In this document: piece after piece, positions 26,705 through 35,926 of the stretch | How positions within the stretch are numbered: position 1 is the stretch's first letter | Layout of the letters: each line of letters starts with the position of its first letter | NCBI GenBank assembly: GCA_937957915.1 | Contig: CALGNZ010000022.1 | Location: forward strand, 1 to 64,000 | From: an uncultured Granulosicoccaceae bacterium | Lineage (GTDB): Bacteria > Pseudomonadota > Gammaproteobacteria > Granulosicoccales > Granulosicoccaceae | Length of the DNA: 64,000 nucleotides | Direction: 5' to 3' | Program-made: the position numbers and the translations under genes | The notes under the pieces: generated by a model | What the model saw: the letters and a program-made list of their open reading frames with translations, nothing else | The model's database searches: none | Told to the model about the DNA's origin: nothing

Positions 26705-27922
26705 TTATGAGCCCATTTTTGAATCATCTTCAAATATCTTACATAGTTTTCCAGTAACAGCCTTCCAGTCATAGAGTTCTTCAACAAGGCGACGGCCTTG
26801 TGACTGGAGCGTATTTCTAAGTGTGGTGTCCTTCATAACGCGAATTGTTGCATTGGCGAATGCTTCCGCATCATCCTCGATAAGGATGTTCTGGTTCGGT
26901 GTATATTCTATCCCTTCAGCGCCAACTCCTGTGGATACAATAGCCTTTTCCATTGCCATCGCCTCGAGTATTTTCAATCTGGTGCCCCCGCCCACTCGCA
27001 AAGGGACGACGACGACTGCAGCTTTTGCATAGTAGTCACGCATGTCATCGACTGCACCAGTCACAGTGATTGATGGATCGCTGCTTAGGGCCTGAATTTC
27101 CGACGGTGGCGATTTTCCAGCGATGCAGAATTGTGATGACGGGTTTTTCTGTTTGATAAGGGGCCATACATTTTTGGTAAACCAAAGTATGCCTTCAACA
27201 TTTGGATAGTAACTGATAGTACCTGTGAACAAAATGAGGTCTGGATTCTGAGGTTGCTCGATTGGTCGAAAGAATTCGCTATCCACCCCGTTGGGGATCA
27301 CATGAAAGTTAGTGGCTGAGGTAAGTCTGGCACTTAGTATGTCTGCATCTCTTTGAGAGGTAGTTAGACAGGTATCGAATTTCTCACAGTTTTCAATTTC
27401 GTGTTTATTGTATTTGCGCCATTCAGATTTGGCGAGCAACTTTCTAAGTGGACTACGCTCTGTTTCGAACGTTCTCTGCATGATTTCATATTCAACGTTA
27501 TGCTGATCGACATACTTCTTTGCGTTGTCGGGTAGTTCGTAGTACCCCATTTGTGAAAACTCAGCGAGAATGATTTCGAATGTACTCTTGTTACACAGAT
27601 CGTTTATGCGTTTTTGCATGGCTTCTGAGTAGTACTGATAGTATTGGTATGTCCTATTTGTAAAAAGAGACAGCAACTGATAGATGCGCTTATTGCTCTT
27701 GAGTTGATTTTTGGCCACTGGGACCAATTCAACAGTAACGCCCTTAGACTCAAGAACATCTATACCTGCCGCCTGTAGTTCGTTATCAGGTTCCATGCAA
27801 ACGAGAGTGACGCTGTGCACTTGTGCAATGTTAATAACCAGGTGGTGAACGCGTATTAAGCCACCATTGTTTAAAGGGTAAGGAAGGTAAGGAGTAGTTA
27901 TAAGAACATTCATAGCATTCAA
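26705..27922 (-). CDS. Family 4 glycosyltransferase
   Basis: 405 residues of GT-B fold. The N-terminus MNVLITTPYLPYPLNNGGLIRVHHL is the acceptor domain (ATG at 27913 is an equally possible start). The C-terminal donor site is VPLRVGGGTRLKILEAMAMEKAIVSTGVGAEG with the E-x7-E-like spacing. It resembles the subgroup often linked with EPS loci of PEP-CTERM/EpsH type, but no exosortase is visible here. Minus strand, 64 bases after the flippase gene. Confidence 0.85.
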   Translation of the reverse strand: MNAMNVLITTPYLPYPLNNGGLIRVHHLVINIAQVHSVTLVCMEPDNELQAAGIDVLESKGVTVELVPVAKNQLKSNKRIYQLLSLFTNRTYQYYQYYSEAMQKRINDLCNKSTFEIILAEFSQMGYYELPDNAKKYVDQHNVEYEIMQRTFETERSPLRKLLAKSEWRKYNKHEIENCEKFDTCLTTSQRDADILSARLTSATNFHVIPNGVDSEFFRPIEQPQNPDLILFTGTISYYPNVEGILWFTKNVWPLIKQKNPSSQFCIAGKSPPSEIQALSSDPSITVTGAVDDMRDYYAKAAVVVVPLRVGGGTRLKILEAMAMEKAIVSTGVGAEGIEYTPNQNILIEDDAEAFANATIRVMKDTTLRNTLQSQGRRLVEELYDWKAVTGKLCKIFEDDSKMGS

Positions 27923-27986
27923 TTGAATAGTTTTACGTAGCGAAGGTTAATTTTTTTAAAAATTGAAGCAAGGAAGGTTAATCCAT

Positions 27987-29429
27987 CTAGGTGCTGGCCT
28001 TCTTTTGTCGGGCAGACAGCTGTGTCATAGCTTTTTCAGACATCGTACTAATATCGTTTCGAAGTGTCGGTGCCAATAACAGGCATGTGCCGACGAAGAT
28101 CGGGAAAACCATTAATGTTAGCAGCAATTGGCCGTTGAGCAGGTACACCAGAGTAACGGCAAGGATACAACTGACCAGTAACTTGAGTACCGGTAGTACG
28201 GATAGCTTTAGTCCGGCCTTGCTAAGCCAGAAGTGGTAGAGGAAATTCATTAAAATCTGAGTTATAACTAAAGCCGCGACAGCACCCTCATAGCCATATG
28301 ATTTAAATAGAATAAGACAAAGAATGATGTTAAATACGCTTGAAACAAGGCTGACCTTAACTGGAAGAAATTTGTGTCCGGCGGTGACTCCGAAGTAGCC
28401 CATCAGGGTCTGCAGTGATCTGAATAGCAATACTGCTATAAACATTGCTGCGGCATTGGCAGCACTTAGGTATACATCGCCGAAAAGTATAGCCATTACC
28501 AATTCTCGTAGTATGGCGAATCCGACAATGGCGCTGGCAATTACAAATGTCACCCATAACATAGAGTTTTCGGCGAGTGCTTTTGCTTTCTCGACTTGTG
28601 AGTTAGCGAAATTTTCCGCCTGAGAGGGGTAGTAAACATTAGCAAATGCTTCAAATAGTCTGGTACCCGCTTCTGATAGTTTTTCAGCAATGCCAAAAAA
28701 AGCCATCGTTACCGGCCCCCCAAGGCCTGCCACAATATAGTGTGAGGCTTTCTCGTTGCCCAGATTGAGTACCGCGTTGAGGTATAGCGGGTAACCGAAT
28801 CTGAGCATTGTCATAGCTCCGGTAAACCTGGTTTTAAGTGACGCCAGCAGGGTTTCCCGGATTTTTAGGATAGCGAACAAAATTGAGACAGCAAAGGCGA
28901 AGCACTCAATAATCAGTACTGCCTCTACAGTAGCGTAATCTATCAGTGTGAGTGCGACGATCATTGTTGCTTTTATGACCGCGGCAAATACCTGTACGCC
29001 GGCGTATACAGAAAAACTTTGTTCTGCTTGCAGCAGGCGTAAAATGAGTTCTCTGAAACTGTGCAGCCAGTAGAGCAATAGCGTAAGTGTGGTGATGTGG
29101 CTGATATCGTTTATAAAAGGTACCATGCCACTTCGCTCAACCAAAATGTATAAGGTAGACACTATGGTGCAGGACAGGAGTCGTATAGCAACGGCGCTTT
29201 TAAACAGTTGCGGTTTTTCGGATTCTGATTGTTCCTGGTATAGTTTTACGAAAGCGAGGTCGATGCCCAGGTCGCTCATCATCTTGAGCAGGAATGCAAC
29301 TATGAGGGCAATAAAGTAGACGCCCAGAGATTCCTCTTCCAGCAAGCGCGCCAGGAAAAACAGGGTAAAGAAATGGCAAACCAGAGTGACTAGCGCGCCT
29401 GTAAAAGTAGCACCAAGGGCCTTAAGGAT
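27987..29429 (-). CDS. Wzx-type polysaccharide flippase, start codon unusual
   Basis: Multipass MATE/MOP-superfamily flippase that would move lipid-linked repeats across the inner membrane; about 480 residues if begun at 29429. The track starts it at a TTG (29345), which cuts off the first membrane helix. Reading upstream in frame gives ALGATFTGALVTLVCHFFTL before LARLLEEESLGVYF, a normal TM1 for the family, and the frame stays open to a TAG at 29469-29471. In that stretch there is no ATG, GTG or TTG. The best candidate is ATC at 29429, nine bases after an AAAAGAG. Lies between two GT4 genes. Confidence 0.8.
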   Translation of the reverse strand: MLKALGATFTGALVTLVCHFFTLFFLARLLEEESLGVYFIALIVAFLLKMMSDLGIDLAFVKLYQEQSESEKPQLFKSAVAIRLLSCTIVSTLYILVERSGMVPFINDISHITTLTLLLYWLHSFRELILRLLQAEQSFSVYAGVQVFAAVIKATMIVALTLIDYATVEAVLIIECFAFAVSILFAILKIRETLLASLKTRFTGAMTMLRFGYPLYLNAVLNLGNEKASHYIVAGLGGPVTMAFFGIAEKLSEAGTRLFEAFANVYYPSQAENFANSQVEKAKALAENSMLWVTFVIASAIVGFAILRELVMAILFGDVYLSAANAAAMFIAVLLFRSLQTLMGYFGVTAGHKFLPVKVSLVSSVFNIILCLILFKSYGYEGAVAALVITQILMNFLYHFWLSKAGLKLSVLPVLKLLVSCILAVTLVYLLNGQLLLTLMVFPIFVGTCLLLAPTLRNDISTMSEKAMTQLSARQKKAST

Positions 29430-29602
29430 GTCTTTATTCTCTTTTGTATTGCGTCGCAGACGGGATCGCTATCTTATAACCGTGATCGGCCGATCGCTCG
29501 TTTCTTTTATATCGGTATTGTTAACGATAGCCGCTCGGATTGCCTTAGCTGGATTACTGCAGCGAGTTGGCGCCTTGTGTCGAAGCCTCAGTCAATATAT
29601 CG

Positions 29603-30850
29603 CTATATTGCGTTAGTATCTCTGAGTTGTCGAGTCGATTCGCGGTTGTGTCTTGTCTCTTTTTGTTGCAGTGCTTCGACATGGCGTCGAATTTCTGCTC
29701 GAAAGCGATCCGCTGAGAATCCCTCGGCATTTTGCCGAATTGTTGCGATGTTGAAATTCGGACTAAGCCTCTCAAATCGTTGGATCGCATTTATCAACGA
29801 GGGAACTGTTTGTTCTTCAAAAAGCAAGCCGGTAGATTTGTCGACAACAGTCTCGCGTGCACCGCCAACCCCATACGCGATGACCGGTGTGCCGCACGCC
29901 TGTGCCTCGACAGGCAATATGCCGAAGTCTTCCTGGGCAGCAAAGATGAAAGCCTTGGCACGTCCAAGATGATCGATCAGGACCTCATCACTTTGGAATC
30001 CAAGGATTTCGACATTATCACCTGCCAATGCGGTTATTTTTTTGTGTTCCGGACCGTCCCCTATAACGACCAGTTTTTTGTCTGGCATTTGTCGGAATGC
30101 CTCGACGATTAGATCGATACGCTTATAAGGGACCTGTCTGGAGGCAGCGAGATAAAAGTTCTCTTTTTTGCTCTGTAAACTGAAGCGATCGATGTCCACT
30201 GGTGGGTGTATTACTGTCGATTCTCGCCGATAGGTTTTATAAATCCGCCGGCTGATGTAACTCGAATTGGCGATAAAAGAATCCACTCGGTTGGATGAGA
30301 TAACATCCCATATGCGGAGCTTGTGCAGCACCATTCGAATCATGGTAGACCGGACTCCGGTGCTCAGCCCCAACTGCTTCAAATATTGCTCCTGCAGATC
30401 CCACGCGTAGCGCATTGGAGAGTGGCAATAGCAAACATGCAACTGGTGAGGCGATGTCACAACGCCCTTGGCCACAGCCGAGCTCGAAGAGATGATCAGG
30501 TCATAGTCGCTCAGGTCAAATTGTTCAATGGCATATGGAAAAAATGGTAGTAGGTTGCGGTAGTACTTCTCCGCAAAGGGGATTTTCTGCAATGCACTTG
30601 TCGTGACATTGACGCCCTTTAAAAACGGCGCGTCGTCGCGGGAAAGGAAATCGAACAGGGTGAAAATATCGGCATCGGGGTAGACGCGGAGCAGCTGCTC
30701 CAGGACTTTTTCGGCACCGCCTAGTACAGGCAGCCAGTCGTGTACAATCGCTACCTTTTTGTTGGACGAGGCCTTGCCAGGCGCGGGGATTCCCCTCGCA
30801 GCATTTGTCTTGCCAGAGGCTGTTGGCACGTGATTGTTCGACCTATTCAT
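29603..30850 (-). CDS. Family 4 glycosyltransferase (WbaZ-like)
   Basis: 415 residues. The conserved core starts at VAIVHDWLPVLGGAEKVLEQLL, followed by CYCHSPMRYAWDLQEQYL, both typical of the WbaZ/mannosyltransferase-like GT4 group. The donor-binding motif is EDFGILPVEAQACGTPVIAYG. The N-terminal ~28 residues are polar and low in conservation. It is probably first in the minus-strand run with the flippase and the second GT4. Linkage formed is unknown. Confidence 0.87.
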   Translation of the reverse strand: MNRSNNHVPTASGKTNAARGIPAPGKASSNKKVAIVHDWLPVLGGAEKVLEQLLRVYPDADIFTLFDFLSRDDAPFLKGVNVTTSALQKIPFAEKYYRNLLPFFPYAIEQFDLSDYDLIISSSSAVAKGVVTSPHQLHVCYCHSPMRYAWDLQEQYLKQLGLSTGVRSTMIRMVLHKLRIWDVISSNRVDSFIANSSYISRRIYKTYRRESTVIHPPVDIDRFSLQSKKENFYLAASRQVPYKRIDLIVEAFRQMPDKKLVVIGDGPEHKKITALAGDNVEILGFQSDEVLIDHLGRAKAFIFAAQEDFGILPVEAQACGTPVIAYGVGGARETVVDKSTGLLFEEQTVPSLINAIQRFERLSPNFNIATIRQNAEGFSADRFRAEIRRHVEALQQKETRHNRESTRQLRDTNAI

Positions 30851-31331
30851 CCACTTTGAACTCGACAGGTGGGTTAGTCATCTTTTTTCCATACCGCAGC
30901 GATGTAGCCGAGTCCATTCGGTTGCAGGCGATAGCACACATCTTTTCTGTACCCCAAACCAGCGCTATCTTCATGATCTTGTACCGGGTAAATTGGTGTT
31001 CAAGTGAGAATCAGCTGAACAGAAGATGTTCTCCAGTACTAATTTGTTACAAAGCATGACTTTTAAGGCTCACAACGTTAAATCGGCACACATACCTGAT
31101 TCAGAAACTCAATTCAGAATCTATTCCAATTCAGGCAACCAGCGCAACAAAACTGCGAGTATTGCTGCGCATTTTTTCACATAGCCACACAGATGTAGAC
31201 TTCGTAATAGAGTGGCGGCGGAAACCATTCTCTTTTAACAATATTGCACTTAGCAGCTGGTAACATGTGCTGGCGGTAACATTGGACGTATCGCAACTTC
31301 GAAAAACGCTAACTGAGAGATACAAGCCTGG
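30851..31331. other. Divergent intergenic region, GT4 / trpS
   Basis: 481 bases with no convincing gene. It carries three copies of ATTCAG (31099, 31112, 31129) in a 36-base stretch; spacing is irregular. It must hold promoters for both neighbours, but no strong -35/-10 pair stood out. Confidence 0.35.
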
Positions 31332-32348
31332 ATGAAACAGGTATACCTGACCGGCATCACAACTACCGGTACCCCGCATTTAGGCAATTATGCTGGCGCA
31401 ATCCGACCGGCCGTTGAGGCCAGCCAAAGAACTGACACTGACAATTTTTATTTCCTCGCTGACTTGCATGCGCTGATAAAAAGTCAGGATGCGAGTGCCG
31501 TTGAGCGGTCTCGTCGGGAAATAGCCGCCGCGTGGCTGGCATTGGGTTTAAACACTAACAATGCGGTCTTTTATTGCCAGTCAGATATTCCCGAAATACC
31601 GGCGCTAACCTGGTTATTAACTTGCCATACAGCAAAAGGGTTAATGAACCGGGCGCATGCCTACAAAGCATCCGTACAGGAAAACGAAGAGGCGGGCTCA
31701 GCTGATTCGGACAAAGGCATCACCATGGGGCTGTTTAGCTATCCCGTTTTGATGTCCGCCGATATCCTGATGTTTAAGGCGCACAAGGTACCTGTCGGCA
31801 AGGATCAAATCCAGCATATTGAAATGGCGCGAGATATTGCACAGCGATTTAATCACCACTATGGAGAGTTTTTCGTATTGCCCGAAGCTGTGGTGGATGA
31901 GTCAACTTCCGTGCTTGCCGGGCTCGACGGGAGAAAAATGAGTAAAAGTTACAACAACACCATTCCATTGTTCGAGCCGGAAAAGCGGTTTCGCAAATTG
32001 ATTATGAAAATCAAGACCAATTCGCAGGAGCCAGGCGAGCCGAAAGAGGCCGAGGGTAATACCTTATTTGAAATCTACCGTGCTTTTGCGACACCAGAGC
32101 AAACGGATCAGATCCGTCAGGCGTACCAGGATGGCATTGCCTGGGGCGAAATGAAACAAACTTTGTTTGAGCACCTAAACTCAATGTTGCGCGAGCCACG
32201 CGAGCGATATAACGAGCTAATGGCAGAGCCAGATGTGGTTGGCAAAGTATTGGAAGAAGGAGCTGAGCGTGCACGGGAGTTGAGCGCGCCGTTTATGAAG
32301 GATCTCTATCACGCCGTCGGCATTACCAAACTGGGTTCAAAAAGTTGA
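31332..32348 (+). CDS. trpS: Tryptophanyl-tRNA synthetase
   Basis: 338-residue class I synthetase that charges tRNA-Trp. The HIGH-equivalent is TTGTPHLGNYAGA at the N-terminus and the KMSKS loop is GRKMSKSYN (about residue 200). Length and the ATP-binding DQIQHIEMARDIAQRF block match bacterial TrpRS. Followed 42 bases later by an uncharacterised membrane-protein gene on the same strand. Confidence 0.97.
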   Translation: MKQVYLTGITTTGTPHLGNYAGAIRPAVEASQRTDTDNFYFLADLHALIKSQDASAVERSRREIAAAWLALGLNTNNAVFYCQSDIPEIPALTWLLTCHTAKGLMNRAHAYKASVQENEEAGSADSDKGITMGLFSYPVLMSADILMFKAHKVPVGKDQIQHIEMARDIAQRFNHHYGEFFVLPEAVVDESTSVLAGLDGRKMSKSYNNTIPLFEPEKRFRKLIMKIKTNSQEPGEPKEAEGNTLFEIYRAFATPEQTDQIRQAYQDGIAWGEMKQTLFEHLNSMLREPRERYNELMAEPDVVGKVLEEGAERARELSAPFMKDLYHAVGITKLGSKS

Positions 32349-32389
32349 TGTACTGCTGAGTACAGAACGGGAAGTAAGAGCTGCAAAAT

Positions 32390-33490
32390 ATGCCAGATGA
32401 AAACTATCGTTGGAGAAGACCGCCAACTCTGCGAGATCATGCCGATGCCGGGCGCGACGACAGCGGAGATGGCCGTAGAATGCTGGCTCGACGCAATGAC
32501 CGTCAACTCCGACGATTCCACGACGAAGTGAACAATATGCCGACAGTTGAAGAAGCAGCAGATTCGCGGCAACAGCAGCAAAGTCAGAATGCAGACAAGC
32601 CTTCGCGCTGGCGGTCTTTTTGGTCGAAATTTGCGCCGGGGAAACCGCTTCGCTACGTCGCCATGGCGCTTTTGGTGATCGCCATGATCGCAGTTTCTTT
32701 TCTTAAGCCGATTGACCATTCCAGCGAATCGCAACTTGATAGCGCATTAACTCGTGCACTGATCGGGTTTGGATTAGCCCGTACCCTGAATGGGGTGATA
32801 TCAGTTGCTCAGGGAACTGAATTTGCTGTGCAACCGGCGGGAGTGGGGGTCAATTTTTCGCCTGGCGAAATACTGGATCCGGTCAATGATCTGGTTGAGC
32901 GCTTTTCCTGGGTTATGTTGCTGGCAACAAGCTCTCTTGGAATTCAGAAAATATTGCTGGAAGTAAGCAGTTGGATCGGGATCAGCTTTATGCTGGCTGG
33001 TGCGGGGTTTTTCTGGCTTCTTACTCGCTGGCGCTCTGGCACCGCATCTCGCCTCGCAGATATAGCCAGCAGGGTTTTACTGATAATCCTGTTGCTCAGA
33101 TTCCTGATACCACTCGGGTCGCTGGCAAATGACTGGGTATATCGGCAGTTTTTGCAGCCAAAGTTCGAAGTTTCCGCGCAGCAGCTGGAAGTGGCGGGTA
33201 ATCGAATCAGAGAAATCAATTCGAGAAATTCTGAAGCGGCGCCAGAGACAGACTCGCTGCGACAAAAAGCCAAAAATCTCTATCAGTCAGTGACCTCAAA
33301 ATTTGATTTTGACGGTATGTTGGACGACTATAAGCAGTCGGCAGAAAGTGTTACAGAACATGCAGTTAATTTGATTGTTGTGTTTATTTTGCAGACTGTT
33401 ATTTTTCCACTTCTGTTTTTGTATTTGGTGTATCGGTTGTTCAGCTTCCTTTTGTTACCGAGACCTCCGCGCTATGTGAATCGGCAGTGA
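32390..33490 (+). CDS. Uncharacterised inner-membrane protein
   Basis: 366 residues, family not recognised. A charged N-terminus of ~95 residues rich in R, D and Q is followed by a helix (YVAMALLVIAMIAVSFL). A periplasm-facing part with a NGVISVAQGTEFAVQPAGVG segment follows, then three more helices (about 175-190, 205-220, 235-250) and a last pair near 330-355. A predicted amphipathic/coiled region lies at 260-320. Closely follows trpS, so probably co-transcribed. No catalytic motif seen. Confidence 0.75.
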   Translation: MPDENYRWRRPPTLRDHADAGRDDSGDGRRMLARRNDRQLRRFHDEVNNMPTVEEAADSRQQQQSQNADKPSRWRSFWSKFAPGKPLRYVAMALLVIAMIAVSFLKPIDHSSESQLDSALTRALIGFGLARTLNGVISVAQGTEFAVQPAGVGVNFSPGEILDPVNDLVERFSWVMLLATSSLGIQKILLEVSSWIGISFMLAGAGFFWLLTRWRSGTASRLADIASRVLLIILLLRFLIPLGSLANDWVYRQFLQPKFEVSAQQLEVAGNRIREINSRNSEAAPETDSLRQKAKNLYQSVTSKFDFDGMLDDYKQSAESVTEHAVNLIVVFILQTVIFPLLFLYLVYRLFSFLLLPRPPRYVNRQ

Positions 33491-33519
33491 GCAGACTCAC
33501 GTGGCAGGGAGGCTTTTGG

Positions 33520-34158
33520 TCAGCAGGCTGGCTCGTTGTCATCAGGGAGGGCTTTGGCCTCTGTGTCCAGGTACATATCCAGTAACTCATGAGCATCATC
33601 GACGCCTGTTTTCTTCAATGCAGAGAACAACTGAAGGGTGCCGGCAACACCTTCTTCTTCCAGTTTTCGCTTGGTGTCGAGCAGCGTCGACTGGGCAGCT
33701 CCTTTGGAGAGTTTGTCACTTTTCGTTAGTAAAAAGTGCAGTGATGCTGACCCTTCAAGTGACCAGTCGATTAATCGCCAGTCGTGATCGGAGAGTGGGC
33801 GTCGAATATCCATGACGATGATCAGGCAGCGAAGGGGTTCCCGATTTCTTAGGTACCCACCTAGCGTGGTTTGCCAGTGTTTGATCTGTGCTTTGGGCAC
33901 TTTCGCGTAGCCATAACCTGGCAGATCGACAAGATAGTTGCCCGGGGCCACGACGAAATGGTTGATGAGTTGGGTGCGGCCCGGGGTTTTACTGGTACGC
34001 GCAAGCTTTTTGTTGCGCGTGATCGTATTAATGGCACTGGATTTGCCGGAGTTGGATCGTCCGGCAAAGGCCACTTCCGCCAGACTATCCTTTGGAAGCT
34101 GAGCCAGTGTGTGAGCGCTGGTGGTAAAGCAAGTCTGGAAGTAACGCGTATTTGGCAT
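33520..34158 (-). CDS. engB: Ribosome-biogenesis GTPase EngB/YsxC (YihA)
   Basis: 212 residues from the ATG at 34158; the track start 27 codons upstream lacks support. TrmE-Era-EngA-like GTPase needed for 50S assembly. G1 is GRSNSGKS, G2 lies in the TPGRTQ region, G3 is VDLPGYGYAKV, and G4 is TKSDKL. The gene order engB / cytochrome c4 / dsbA is common in gammaproteobacteria such as pseudomonads. Confidence 0.96.
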   Translation of the reverse strand: MPNTRYFQTCFTTSAHTLAQLPKDSLAEVAFAGRSNSGKSSAINTITRNKKLARTSKTPGRTQLINHFVVAPGNYLVDLPGYGYAKVPKAQIKHWQTTLGGYLRNREPLRCLIIVMDIRRPLSDHDWRLIDWSLEGSASLHFLLTKSDKLSKGAAQSTLLDTKRKLEEEGVAGTLQLFSALKKTGVDDAHELLDMYLDTEAKALPDDNEPAC

Positions 34159-34280
34159 CAGGATTTTAAGAAAATGGATTTCTTCAATTTGGTTATAGGA
34201 ACAGCACGGATTGCTAGAGTAGCAGGGGCTCGGAATCATTGGCGAGGATTTGTTACACTTTCGCGTTCAAAATTTCTTTG

Positions 34281-34294
34281 TCCCGATCTCGGGA
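34281..34294. repeat. Short palindrome in the engB/cytochrome c4 promoter region
   Basis: TCCCGA-TC-TCGGGA dyad between the divergent genes, 32 bases ahead of the cytochrome start. Could be an operator or a leader hairpin. Confidence 0.35.
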
Positions 34295-34325
34295 TCAACT
34301 CCGTTCAAATTAACTCTCAGGTGTA

Positions 34326-34994
34326 ATGATGCGTAAATCATTGTTCGTTTATCTATTCTGTTTTGCTGCAATGGCAGGGTGGCAGACTTCAGTTGCTGCA
34401 GAAACGGCAGCGCCCGTGGACTCCGCAGAGCTTCAACCGATTCTGGCCGCTGGTGGCGATGCCGAGGCAGGTAAGGCTGCTTCTGCAACCTGTGCTGCCT
34501 GCCATGGGCCCGATGGTGTTGCTGCAATCAAAACTTACCCCAATCTGGCCGGGCAGGGTGCTCCGTATCTGTTGAAGCAATTGCAGGAGTTCAAATCAGG
34601 CGCCAGAGAGAATGCTGTAATGTTGGGTATGGTGGCTGCGCTTGATGACACCGCAATGGCAAATCTGGCGGCATATTACGCGTCTCAGGCGCCAGCAGAA
34701 GGGGTTTCCGAACCCGAGAATCTGGAGCTGGGCAGAAACATTTATCAGGGCGGTATTAGCAGCGTGGGGATTCCCGCTTGCATGAGCTGCCATGGCCCTG
34801 ATGGTGCGGGTAATGATGCCGCCAAGTTCCCCCGCGTCAATGGACAAAATGCAGAGTACACAGTCGCTGCATTGCAAAGTTTTCGGTCGGGTGCTCGTGC
34901 CAATGATCCGGGCAAAATGATGCGGCTCGTTGCGCACCGTCTTTCAGACGCCGAAATTGCTGCTCTGGCAAATTACCTGCAGGGCCTGCACTAG
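34326..34994 (+). CDS. Cytochrome c4 (di-heme)
   Basis: 222 residues with a signal peptide (LFVYLFCFAAMAGWQTSVAA) and two CxxCH heme sites, CAACHGPDG (~residue 56) and CMSCHGPDG (~152), in two homologous class I c-type domains. Distal Met ligands are probably in the NAVMLGMVAAL and GKMMRLVAH segments. It is a periplasmic electron carrier, commonly to cbb3 or other terminal oxidases. A second ATG one codon downstream is equally likely. Confidence 0.93.
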   Translation: MMRKSLFVYLFCFAAMAGWQTSVAAETAAPVDSAELQPILAAGGDAEAGKAASATCAACHGPDGVAAIKTYPNLAGQGAPYLLKQLQEFKSGARENAVMLGMVAALDDTAMANLAAYYASQAPAEGVSEPENLELGRNIYQGGISSVGIPACMSCHGPDGAGNDAAKFPRVNGQNAEYTVAALQSFRSGARANDPGKMMRLVAHRLSDAEIAALANYLQGLH

Positions 34995-35119
34995 CTTTAA
35001 GTATGGCGGCTGGTTACAGGTGTAGTAGTGTAATGCCTCACAGCGCTCTATGCTGATCACTAAATCGCTGTGTCGGGAAGAGGGCGCTTGCCAGCGCTGG
35101 AATCGAGTTCTACGCGGGC

Positions 35120-35141
35120 GGTGTGAGCACAAGCTCACACC
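35120..35141 (+). other. Strong hairpin between cytochrome c4 and dsbA
   Basis: Perfect 9-base stem GGTGTGAGC / GCTCACACC with an ACAA loop, in a 251-base gap. No T-run follows. Probably ends or stabilises the cytochrome transcript. Confidence 0.5.
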
Positions 35142-35197
35142 CAGGCCGCATTAGGAAAGGGCCCATTCAGGCAAACTGCGGCAAAGTACAGCAACAA

Positions 35198-35203
35198 TAT
35201 AAT
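35198..35203 (+). promoter_or_regulatory. Candidate -10 box for dsbA
   Basis: A perfect TATAAT 43 bases ahead of the dsbA start codon. No good -35 lies at 16-18 bases upstream, so the assignment is tentative. Confidence 0.3.
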
Positions 35204-35245
35204 CACAGTTAGACTTTCGTCCATCCTCGTCTGGAGCAAGTTATT

Positions 35246-35866
35246 ATGAAGTGTCTTAAATTCACTCAGGTCGTTGCAGTAACGCTGATGCTTTTATTCA
35301 GTGCTGGCAGTGCGTTTTCGCAGCAGGGTTACGAACTCCTGACTACGCCACAGCGTACCGCGAATCCGGATAAAATCGAAGTAATTGAGTTTTTTTGGTA
35401 CGGGTGTCCACACTGTTATCAATTCGAGCCCCACATTAAAGAGTGGCTTGAAAACAAACCTGACAATGTTGAATTTATCAGTATGGCCCCACCGCTTAGC
35501 CCAGCGTGGAAAGTTCATTCGCAGGCGTTTTATGCAGCCGAGGTATTAGGCGTGGTTGACCAGTTTCATGAGGCAATGTTTAACGCCATTCATCGCGACA
35601 AAAAAGCGATGCGCAAGCCAAAGGATGTTGGCAAGTTTGTCGATTCTCTGGGGCTTGACGGGGACAAGTTTGTAAAAACCATGAAATCGTTTAATGTTGA
35701 CGCGAAAATAAGACAGTCACTGCAAAAGGCGAAGGATGTAAATATTTCCTCTGTGCCTACCGTGATCGTTAATGGAAAGTATCGAACCAGCGGCCAAATT
35801 GCCGGTAGCTACCCCAATCTGATTAATGTGATTAACCAATTAGTCGAGAAAGAGAGCGCACAGTAG
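35246..35866 (+). CDS. dsbA: Thiol:disulfide interchange protein DsbA
   Basis: 206 residues: signal peptide (AVTLMLLFSAGSAFS), thioredoxin fold with redox site WYGCPHCYQF at about residue 52, helical insert, and the cis-proline loop SSVPTVIVNG near 170. It introduces disulfides into periplasmic proteins. DsbB is not in the window. The CPHC active site is the classical DsbA type. Confidence 0.96.
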   Translation: MKCLKFTQVVAVTLMLLFSAGSAFSQQGYELLTTPQRTANPDKIEVIEFFWYGCPHCYQFEPHIKEWLENKPDNVEFISMAPPLSPAWKVHSQAFYAAEVLGVVDQFHEAMFNAIHRDKKAMRKPKDVGKFVDSLGLDGDKFVKTMKSFNVDAKIRQSLQKAKDVNISSVPTVIVNGKYRTSGQIAGSYPNLINVINQLVEKESAQ

Positions 35867-35876
35867 TTGCAATTGG

Positions 35877-35899
35877 ATGCCGCCTGCAACGGGCGGCAT
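35877..35899. terminator. Possible terminator hairpin between dsbA and the coiled-coil gene
   Basis: Eight-base stem ATGCCGCC / GGCGGCAT with a seven-base loop, 10 bases after the dsbA stop and just past the convergent gene's stop. Lacks a clear T-run on either strand, so termination is inferred from position. Confidence 0.45.
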
Positions 35900-35926
35900 C
35901 GTTAGTCTCAAATGTCGTTGTTCTTG

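Noticed and set aside
31099-31134. Three ATTCAG copies upstream of trpS as operator repeats
   Set aside because: Spacing is irregular (13 and 17 bases) and the hexamer is short and AT-rich, so chance is likely.
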